From assembly GCF_900109095.1 (NCBI RefSeq), contig NZ_FNYZ01000018.1, positions 1 through 64,000 on the forward strand: DNA of 64,000 bases. The letters run 5' to 3'. The DNA is from Sphingobium sp. AP50. Lineage in GTDB: Bacteria > Pseudomonadota > Alphaproteobacteria > Sphingomonadales > Sphingomonadaceae. Below are positions 1-6,942 of this stretch, piece by piece. The notes under the pieces are model-generated. The model had not been told where the DNA came from and did not search any database. It was given only the letters and a program-made list of their open reading frames with translations. Within the stretch, counting starts at the first letter, position 1. Every line of letters starts with the position of its first letter. The translations under genes were made by a program, and so were the position numbers.

Positions 1-119
1 CCACATGATGGCTTCCAAGGTTGGTGTCGCAACCCCTCGGAATCATATCGAAACCCGATCGTCCACCATTACGAGACCGTTCTGACACAGCCTCTTAGCT
101 GGACTTTGTACGTTTTGCG

Positions 120-404
120 TCAGGTCCAGGTCCAGAAGATGCTGTTGTTGGCGATGTGGTCCAGGGCCTGATCGAGGGGTAAGACGCATCCGCCCATGTC
201 GTCTATGTCTTCCCATTGTCGCCGGTATGACCAGTAGCCGAGCCTGACTTCGTCGCGCGTGCCGACAGGCTTCAGGCGGGCGATCGGCGCCTCGGTTTCC
301 AGCAGATAGAGATGGTAGGCGCCTTTGTCCTCGTACCAACCCACGCCGCCGCCGTTAGCGGCGTCGAACGTTTCGATACGCAGAATGATTTCGTCGTCTT
401 TCAT
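120..404 (-). CDS. Small passenger protein inside the IS701-like element (unknown function)
   Basis: This 94-residue acidic protein is rich in Asp, Glu, Trp and Tyr, with no signal peptide, membrane segment or motif I recognise. It reads away from the transposase and its stop codon lies about 20 bases from the left end of the element, so it travels with the IS. Start is an ATG at 404. It is not needed for the transposition chemistry, which is supplied by the neighbouring DDE protein; it may be a regulator or simply cargo. I cannot name a family. Confidence 0.5.
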   Translation of the reverse strand: MKDDEIILRIETFDAANGGGVGWYEDKGAYHLYLLETEAPIARLKPVGTRDEVRLGYWSYRRQWEDIDDMGGCVLPLDQALDHIANNSIFWTWT

Positions 405-509
405 GGTGCATCCATAGCTGCCGTCAGGTCACAGCGTATCCGATTCACCTCGCCGCATGGCAACCGCCCAGGCGTTGCAACGTGCTTCAGTTAGGATTCG
501 AAGCATGGG

Positions 510-1886
510 ATGTTGGACCAGAACAAGGCCGTTATCGGCGATCCCGTTCCCCAGATTCTGCGCCAATGGCTGCAGACGTGGCGTCCCTGCTTTACTGCAC
601 CCAGTTGGGAGCATGTGCTTGTTCTCGTCATGGGCGGCCTGCTGGCCACGGGCAAGCGCACTGTTACTTCTTGCCTGCGTGTGACCGGCAGGGCCCAAGC
701 CGTCAACTTCGCATCCTACCACCAGATCCTGAGCCGCGCCCGCTGGAGCTCCCGTGCCGTTGCCAGGCGACTGCTTGGCATCATCGTCGAACGGCTCGTG
801 CCCGATGGCCCTGTTGTCATTGGCATGGACGACACTATCGAGCGGCGATGGGGGCGCCGGATCAACGCTCGCGGTATTTATCGCGACCCGGTTCGCTCCA
901 GTCACGGCCATTTCGTTAAGGCCAGTGGGCTGCGATGGCTCAGCTTCATGGTCCTCACCCCGGTGTCATGGACCAGCCTGATCAAGGCGCTGCCGATCCT
1001 GACGCTGCTTGCTCCTTCGGAACGATCCAACCTTCGACGCGGCTGTCGTCACAAGTTGCTGACGGACTGGGCACGCCAGGGCGCACTGCAACTGTCTCGC
1101 TGGCTACCAGATCGTCGGATCATCTTCGTCGGCGACAGTAGTTTTGCCGTCCACGAATTGGCCCATGCCATTACGCCTCGGGCAACGCTCATCAGCCGGC
1201 TACGGTTGGATGCCAGCCTGTTTGCGCCGCCTGCGAGGCGAACAAAACGCACGATGGGACGGCCGGCGCAAAAAGGGCCAGCGTTGCCAAAACTCAAGAC
1301 CCTACTCGCCAACCCGGCGACGCGCTGGACAAAGATCATCGTCTCTGCGTGGTATGGCCATGTCAACGGCAAGGCGCTCGATATCACATCCGATATCGCC
1401 TTGTGGTACAGACCCGGCACCCCGGTATTGCCGGTCCGATGGGTACTGGTCCGCGATCCCGGCGGAAAGCGCGATCCGCAAGCCTTCTTCAGTACCGACA
1501 TCACCCTCGAGCCCGCCGACATCATCGCCCTCTACGTCCGCCGATGGCAGATCGAGGTCACATTCGCCGAAACGCGCGCCCACCTGGGTGTCGAAACGCA
1601 GCGCCAGTGGACCGACAACGCCATAGCGCGAACCACTCCGGCGCTGCTGGGACTCTACAGCCTCATATCTCTATGGGCCTGCGATCTGCTTGCCACTACC
1701 AACATCCCCTACGCTGCTGCCTGGTATCGAAAAACCAGTCTCACGTTCAGTGACGCTATCGCTGCCGTCCGCCTTCAGCTCTGGGTCGGCGACATTAATC
1801 AACGCTCCCCGCCGCACCGAGAACCGCACTATATTCCCACATCCCGCCTGGAACGTATGGCTCAAGCTCTATGCTTCGCTACCTGA
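510..1886 (+). CDS. DDE transposase, IS701-like
   Basis: This 458-residue transposase cuts and joins the ends of its own element. A DDE triad can be picked out: Asp in GMDDTIERRWG near residue 107, Asp in FVGDSSFA near residue 208, and Glu in RRWQIEVTFAETRAHLG near residue 350, the last being the signature of the DDE_5/IS701-type C-terminal block. Length fits the family (about 400-460 residues) and the frame is intact from the ATG at 510 to the stop 16 bases before the right end, so it may still be active. It could equally be called an IS4-superfamily transposase. Confidence 0.8.
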   Translation: MLDQNKAVIGDPVPQILRQWLQTWRPCFTAPSWEHVLVLVMGGLLATGKRTVTSCLRVTGRAQAVNFASYHQILSRARWSSRAVARRLLGIIVERLVPDGPVVIGMDDTIERRWGRRINARGIYRDPVRSSHGHFVKASGLRWLSFMVLTPVSWTSLIKALPILTLLAPSERSNLRRGCRHKLLTDWARQGALQLSRWLPDRRIIFVGDSSFAVHELAHAITPRATLISRLRLDASLFAPPARRTKRTMGRPAQKGPALPKLKTLLANPATRWTKIIVSAWYGHVNGKALDITSDIALWYRPGTPVLPVRWVLVRDPGGKRDPQAFFSTDITLEPADIIALYVRRWQIEVTFAETRAHLGVETQRQWTDNAIARTTPALLGLYSLISLWACDLLATTNIPYAAAWYRKTSLTFSDAIAAVRLQLWVGDINQRSPPHREPHYIPTSRLERMAQALCFAT

Positions 1887-1902
1887 TCGTACAAAGTCGA
1901 GC

Positions 1903-2270
1903 TTAGACCGCTTGTACCACCCGGAAGCGAGCCTCGCGGTTCGCGTACTCTCCATCTGTTCACGCCGGAAACCGAGAACTCGACACATTATTTTTTTGTA
2001 AGCGGGATGGACCGGCAAGCAACAACGCCCGACGTAGCTGAAAAATTCCGCGCCGCTCTGGAGGCGGTCTTTTTAAATGAGGATAAACCGATGATTGATG
2101 CCCAGCAGCGTCGGATCGGCACAAACACCGATATTATGGATCGTCGCCCAGCTTTGCTACCAATTGATCGAGCACCTGCCCTGGCTCGCCGATGCCTCCA
2201 ACGCCTCATAGAAAAAGAGGGTGGCGTTCGACGCGGCGCGCCAGCGCATATATCAGGGTGCGTCAATTGA
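1903..2270 (+). pseudogene. C-terminal remnant of a Rieske oxygenase (VanA-like), cut by the IS701-like element
   Basis: The plus frame that runs out of the IS right end reads HLFTPETENSTHYFF, then continues through EDKPMIDAQQR and a stretch ending LLPIDRAPALARRCLQRLI. These are hallmarks of the C-terminal catalytic domain of vanillate O-demethylase-type Rieske oxygenases. Only about 120 residues remain; the Rieske [2Fe-2S] domain is absent from the window. The frame is open through the IS boundary. Removing the IS and one TTA copy joins it in frame to bases 1-94, which are also open in that frame, although those 32 codons are not recognisable as VanA. Non-functional as it stands. Confidence 0.7.
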
Positions 2271-2608
2271 GGACATACAAAGCTATTGCGGGAAAACACT
2301 TATGTGCTGGGTGGGTTGCAGGCGGCTTGCCCGACGTGAGAATGGGCTCATTCAAATTGACTCGCTTTTCATTCTACGCCGATGAGTTGGAGATGGCCTT
2401 GAAAAGGTCCGTTGCCATTCTACGAAGGGGAGAAAAAATGAGTCAAGAACTTACGGCCACTGACATGATCTGGGAGGATTGAAGCGGAGCTGCGACTTCA
2501 AGGTGCGAATTTCGGTGCCAACTCACGCTTCTGCTGATCGGCATATATCGCCTGCCGTCCCAATCCTGAGATGACAACGATCTAACTCATCGTACCGTCC
2601 ATGAAAGA
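2271..2608. other. Gap between Rieske remnant and catalase gene
   Basis: No convincing gene. A short plus-strand frame crosses 2192-2482, but it overlaps the Rieske remnant in another frame and shows no motif. I see no strong hairpin terminator. Confidence 0.5.
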
Positions 2609-3694
2609 TTAATCTGGTACCTCCGCCAACGATGTAGGCTCCGCCGGGGCGGCATTGTTGCAGTCGCGCCTGTAGGCGGTCGTATGTTTGTAGGCGTCCA
2701 TCCGCGCCCTCATTATCGACCCGAGCGGGCGGTGAGCCTCCAGCGCATGTGCCGGGTTGAATGCCAGCCGATCATCAAAATATGCCTGACGCGCTACCGA
2801 GAAGGCCTGCTGACGCGGCAGGATCAATGTCGCGACTTTCCTATAGGGACTCTCGGCTTCAGACCAAGCAACGCTGGCATCTTCGATTGGCATATTGGAA
2901 AGATTTGTACAAAGCTGCACCTTCACATCATAAACCGCCTCAAAGGTCTGAAAATAGCTCTCGGTAACATGGCGGAATGTCTCGTCATCCTTTACATCAA
3001 CATTCTGCTCACCAGCATTCTCCAAGGTGTCGTTCGAGGGGAATACCGCCAGTTTGACGATGTAGTCTCCGTATCGGATCGGCGCTTGGCTGTAGTAAGG
3101 GTCGCTGACCGGGTGGCGCGGAGGACGTCCAATAAATTTAAGGTTAGCGCTTTCCAGACCCACCGCTTCAAGAGCCGCTTCGATACCTCTCGCGATCCGC
3201 GAACCTGCGATGATCCCGCCTTCAGAGACGCGGGGCGATTGGGCACCTGTCAATCGGAACAACTTTAGGAAGCTCTTCGCGTCCGCTGCATTAAACACCG
3301 GGTCGACCGCCAGAACAAAGTCTTGCGTGCTTTTCTCGTCGCTTTCTTCGACATGCGCGCCTTCAACGCCAAGCAGCTTGATTGACATGCCTCGCTGCCC
3401 GGAGGCCTTGTCGGACAATTTTTCTGGGGGGCCCGGGGCGTAGCGGACTAGCGCTTCGTAGGTTGAGCCTCTAGCGAATAGGCCTTGAGCGAGCTCGACA
3501 GGAAGTTCACGCTCGACGATCAATCGCCCTTTCACTAAGCCGACCGCCTTGGCATGCGTACCTTTCATGGCCATACCGTGCTTTGCTCGAACGAGCGCGG
3601 ACAAATCCAGCATCACGCGACGTATTTCGCTGATCGTATGGGCTTCATCTTCAGCAATCGTTTCGATATCGGGACGGTAGCGTACAAACGTCAT
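2609..3694 (-). CDS. Catalase-family haem protein
   Basis: A 361-residue member of the small catalase-like family (SrpA/catalase-related type). Visible family blocks are MTFVRYRPDIE at the start, an early His in KGTHAKAVGL, ELAQGLFARGSTYEALVR, YYSQAPIRYGDYIVKL, MPIEDASVAW and HRPLGSIMRARMDAYK, whose Arg and Tyr correspond to the usual haem-ligand helix. The frame stays open a further 135 codons upstream into the adjacent IS4-type element. I start at 3694 because AAGGAA sits 6 bases upstream and the family normally begins with this sequence. The gene therefore looks whole, but the IS inserted about 200 bases upstream has probably replaced its promoter. Peroxide removal is the likely role; substrate is unproven. 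Confidence 0.8.
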   Translation of the reverse strand: MTFVRYRPDIETIAEDEAHTISEIRRVMLDLSALVRAKHGMAMKGTHAKAVGLVKGRLIVERELPVELAQGLFARGSTYEALVRYAPGPPEKLSDKASGQRGMSIKLLGVEGAHVEESDEKSTQDFVLAVDPVFNAADAKSFLKLFRLTGAQSPRVSEGGIIAGSRIARGIEAALEAVGLESANLKFIGRPPRHPVSDPYYSQAPIRYGDYIVKLAVFPSNDTLENAGEQNVDVKDDETFRHVTESYFQTFEAVYDVKVQLCTNLSNMPIEDASVAWSEAESPYRKVATLILPRQQAFSVARQAYFDDRLAFNPAHALEAHRPLGSIMRARMDAYKHTTAYRRDCNNAAPAEPTSLAEVPD

Positions 3695-3894
3695 GCAATA
3701 TTCCTTGAACGCGGCCGCGGGAGAGGTCGGGTGACGCGCGGCTTGGTGATATGATTCCGCCAGCAATCTTCTAAGCCAGCTCCGATATCCAACGCTTTGC
3801 GCGGCCATAATATCCTGTGTTTGATGGACGCCTATCTTATTTGTGCGGGGGATCAACAGCATGTGGCGCGTGTGATCGGTATCGCTCCGGTGAG

Positions 3895-5454
3895 GCTTGC
3901 GATTACCCATAAGTTTCGAGCCCCACGCCGATTTGAATGTCGGCAAGTCGACGTAGGCCGCGCCAGACGACAGTGTTACCTGGGGGCGGGTCTGAAGATC
4001 TTGCGAGATAACCGCCGAGACGGGCCAGTTTGGTGAGATAGAGCTGGATCGTGCCCCTCTTTGCTCGGCGATTTCCGCTATCGCCAACAAGACGATCAAG
4101 GATGTTGATTTCCGATGTGGTGAACGCGATTGCCGGACTGGCGTCTGGTGCGGCGCGAGCCATCATGGTCATCCATAATACACGCCAGCTGACGATGCAG
4201 AAGAGCGCCACTAGGTTGGCAAGCCGATCGGCCGTGCGCAGCCTGGCGTCTTCGGCACGGCATCCAGACTTCAGGACCTTGTGGAAGACTTCGATCTTCC
4301 AGCGCATGGGGTACCAGCGGATTTTCTCGATCGCCTCTTCCAGACTGCTAACCTCCAGATCGGTAACCAGCTTCCACAGGACTGGCTTTCGACCCGGCGG
4401 AGCGCCGACTTCCGAAGCATGGATCACCGTCAGATCGAGTGCCGGGTACCGCTTCTGCTTCCCGATCGGCGGGCGGACGAGGATCCGTTTATACTGGATG
4501 TCGAGGGTTACCTGCTCGACGGTATCGTTGTCGCCCCGGACTTCGATGCTGTGCGTACCGGCGCTCGGTTCTTCGCGCATTTCGCTCTTTACGGTGTGAT
4601 CGCCGTTGCCTGCCAATCGGTCAACGACGGTGCGGACGACGAAGTGCGTTCCTAGGTCCTTGGCGAGGCAGTAGAGTTCGTAGATGTCGCTTTCCCGATC
4701 ACCCACGTGGACACAGCGGTCGGGCTGTCCCAGCAAAGTCATCGATTGACGCAGATTGTCCAGCCAGCGCACGCTCTCTTTTGCTTCTATCGGAACCCGG
4801 GTCGGATTGATCTTACGCTTGAGTTGACCAGTGCCCTTGAACTTGTCGCGGTTCCAAAACTTTACCGCAGCAAGCCCCAAAGGTAGACCGTCCTCAGTCA
4901 CGACCAGGCTCGAATGCATCAGTATTCCACAAACCGTGTGGTGACGGAGTCGGCCAGCCTTATCGCGACCGCTGTTGACGCTCTTGGTAAAACCGACAGC
5001 ATGTGAATTGCGGCGCTGATATGTGAACTCCGTCGTATCCTGGAGCACCAAGATGGGACCATCCGTCACCGCGAAACGCTGTCTGGTCGCATCAAAGTGG
5101 CCGGCCAGGATATCCCCTTCTTCAACCTTGGGGTTGGAAAAGAACCGATATGCTGCCTTGGTGCTTGCCCAGTCCTGACATGCCAGGGGAATCGTTCCTC
5201 CCATTCGGTCACTCAGTCGACAAAGCAGATCTCCGCACCGGCGCCCAAGACGCGCGTCACTGAACGCACTCTCATCGATCTCGCAGTGGGACCAATGCTC
5301 TTCCAGAGAGGGCAGTTTTTCGCCTTTGGTCTGCACAGGGCACCTCACGAACACACCATGGTGCTCGTGAATGAATCATAAGCGACTCATCCGATTCAAC
5401 AATTTTCAACAACGACTTGATAAGTGATTCAAATACTTATGGGTAATCGTAAGC
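3895..5454 (-). mobile_element. IS4-family element of the IS50/Tn5 type
   Basis: The ends are 20-bp inverted repeats matching at 19 of 20 positions: 3895-3914 and the reverse complement of 5435-5454, with core CGATTACCCATAAGT. A single transposase gene on the minus strand fills the element. I could not find a clear direct repeat outside the ends, so either the duplication has decayed or the boundaries shift by a few bases. Each end carries an outward-facing ATG (see findings). Confidence 0.8.
3903..5354 (-). CDS. IS4-family (IS50/Tn5-like) transposase
   Basis: This 483-residue transposase has Tn5-type architecture: an N-terminal DNA-binding part (DARLGRRCGDLLCRLSDRMG) and a catalytic core with Asp in VLQDTTEFTY near residue 107, Asp in CVHVGDRESD near residue 215, and the Y-(2)-R-(3)-E-(6)-K motif in YPMRWKIEVFHKVLKSG. 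The C-terminus (RLGGYLARSSDPPPGN then TVVWRGLRRLADIQIG) is the typical Tn5-group ending. The frame is intact, so the element may be active. The stop lies within the left inverted repeat. Confidence 0.88.
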   Translation of the reverse strand: MFVRCPVQTKGEKLPSLEEHWSHCEIDESAFSDARLGRRCGDLLCRLSDRMGGTIPLACQDWASTKAAYRFFSNPKVEEGDILAGHFDATRQRFAVTDGPILVLQDTTEFTYQRRNSHAVGFTKSVNSGRDKAGRLRHHTVCGILMHSSLVVTEDGLPLGLAAVKFWNRDKFKGTGQLKRKINPTRVPIEAKESVRWLDNLRQSMTLLGQPDRCVHVGDRESDIYELYCLAKDLGTHFVVRTVVDRLAGNGDHTVKSEMREEPSAGTHSIEVRGDNDTVEQVTLDIQYKRILVRPPIGKQKRYPALDLTVIHASEVGAPPGRKPVLWKLVTDLEVSSLEEAIEKIRWYPMRWKIEVFHKVLKSGCRAEDARLRTADRLANLVALFCIVSWRVLWMTMMARAAPDASPAIAFTTSEINILDRLVGDSGNRRAKRGTIQLYLTKLARLGGYLARSSDPPPGNTVVWRGLRRLADIQIGVGLETYG

Positions 5455-5587
5455 TTCACCGAATGCTTACTGTGATCGCAACGGCGAAAGCCGCCTAGAC
5501 GCTCAGCTTCGAAAGTGCGCGGCGAGACAGATGATCATTGTCGATACTCCTGTCGAGCGGACAAATCTGAAATAGGTAGCAGGCGCT

Positions 5588-5623
5588 ATTTCGAAGCTGC
5601 ACTACATTTCGAAGCTGCGCTAC
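5588..5623 (+). repeat. Tandem 18-bp direct repeat centred on TTCGAA
   Basis: Two adjacent 18-base units (5588-5605 and 5606-5623) match at 17 of 18 positions, reading ATTTCGAAGCTGC(A/G)CTAC. They lie between the IS4-type element and the end of the MFS gene. Each contains the palindrome TTCGAA. Function unknown. Confidence 0.75.
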
Positions 5624-5670
5624 GCCCGAGATGTATGTCGATCCTAAAGATCATCCGTCAGGACGAAGCT

Positions 5671-6918
5671 TCAGGCGACAGCTTTACGATCAGCCAGCGC
5701 TTCAAGAGATTTACCTTCATGACGGGGCGCCCATATCGCTCCGATGACGCCACTTGCCGCGAGAAACGCCACCAATATCCATGCAAGAGTATGAAAGTCG
5801 TAGGAACTCAACATCGGGACGAAGAAACTCCACACGCCCAACACGATGCGTACCACGGCAAAACAGAAGCCTTGGGCCGTGCTTCTCACCAAGGTCGGGA
5901 AAAACTCAGCGCTCCACAGTTGGAAAAAGCTTTGTGCCCCGAAACCAGAAGCGGACGAAATGAGGAGCAGATATGTTGTCGCGCTAGCAAGATTGAAAGG
6001 AAGTACCGCCAAAATGAGCATGGCTGCGACATGCATGAGTGCGGCGATGGAGAATAAAAGACGCTGGTTCATCACGTCCGCGTAGCGCATGAAAACGAGG
6101 TAGATGGAGAGTATGCCCGTAAAGGATCCGGCGGTCTGGACAGCGACGCTGACAAATTGGGTCTGATCGCCGACCGTCCGAAGAATGTAAGGAAAGAAAA
6201 AGCCGTTGGTTCCAGCCCAGAGGTTCCAGAATCCATACACCCCTATCAGAAAAATCATGGACGAGAGATAGGGTGGTTTAAACAGATCCTTACACCCGAC
6301 CCCAGCCCCGCTCACTCGGGCGGCTCTCGCCTCCTCCCACCTACTCGACTCTCGCATCCTTGAACGAAGAAATGTCAAAGCAAGGGCAATGATCGCTAGA
6401 TGGGCAAATACGATCCGAACGCCTACAACACCCAGCGGTGCTAGAGCCAACGAACTGACCAAAACAATGGTCGAACCCAGGAACCAGAGGATCTGAGCCA
6501 GGCCGCAATGCTTTCCTCTAGCGCGATCAGGCGCCAGTTCGGCGATGAGCGACCATGAGGCTGGAACATCGGCCCCCACAGCTAAACCTACTATGATAAA
6601 GCCAACAATGAGCATCCAGGGAGCGGCGGCGAAAACCAAAAGAAGCATGCCGAACGCATAGAACAACATATCGAACTGATAGATCGTCTTACGACCGTAG
6701 CGATCACAGAGAATACCACCTATGATCGCTCCGATGCCTGCGGAGATCGCATTTGCGCTAAATGCTGCAATGAGTCCGACAGCGACGTGAGAAAGCCCGA
6801 ACTCTTCTTTCCAGAGGGCAAGAGCCGTAGCGCCTGCGACGATGCTCCCGGCGTCTATGTAGTTGGCGAGGCCAGCAAGAATGGTATCTCGCCAGTTATC
6901 CCTGGACTCCAAAGTCAT
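5671..6918 (-). CDS. MFS permease of the rhamnoside locus
   Basis: A 415-residue inner-membrane transporter with about 12 hydrophobic helices. The MFS motif A is visible in the first inter-helix loop as GGILCDRYGRKTIY, and a central hydrophilic loop separates the two halves. The ATG at 6918 has AGGAAGG just upstream and is preferred to an upstream TTG. It follows the cytoplasmic GH78 gene by 24 bases, so the two are one transcript. A sensible role is import of a rhamnosylated glycoside or oligosaccharide for cleavage by that enzyme, since free L-rhamnose already has RhaT. Substrate is inferred from context only. Confidence 0.8.
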   Translation of the reverse strand: MTLESRDNWRDTILAGLANYIDAGSIVAGATALALWKEEFGLSHVAVGLIAAFSANAISAGIGAIIGGILCDRYGRKTIYQFDMLFYAFGMLLLVFAAAPWMLIVGFIIVGLAVGADVPASWSLIAELAPDRARGKHCGLAQILWFLGSTIVLVSSLALAPLGVVGVRIVFAHLAIIALALTFLRSRMRESSRWEEARAARVSGAGVGCKDLFKPPYLSSMIFLIGVYGFWNLWAGTNGFFFPYILRTVGDQTQFVSVAVQTAGSFTGILSIYLVFMRYADVMNQRLLFSIAALMHVAAMLILAVLPFNLASATTYLLLISSASGFGAQSFFQLWSAEFFPTLVRSTAQGFCFAVVRIVLGVWSFFVPMLSSYDFHTLAWILVAFLAASGVIGAIWAPRHEGKSLEALADRKAVA

Positions 6919-6942
6919 ACCCCTTCCTGTAACCTTCAAGGT

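Larger units (their letters stand above)
98..1902 (+). mobile_element. IS701-like insertion sequence with a passenger gene
   Basis: The ends are imperfect inverted repeats: 98-112 and the reverse complement of 1888-1902 match at 14 of 15 positions (core GACTTTGTACG). TTA occurs directly outside both ends (95-97 and 1903-1905) and is the best visible target duplication; IS701-type elements usually duplicate 4 bp, so the exact length is unsettled. The element holds one transposase gene on the plus strand and a divergent 94-codon gene. It interrupts a Rieske oxygenase reading frame. Family assignment comes from the transposase. Confidence 0.75.

Noticed and set aside
2609-4099. Catalase frame extended to 4099 as one 496-residue protein
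   Set aside because: The first 135 residues run through the end of the IS4-type element; family homology and a ribosome site both start at 3694.
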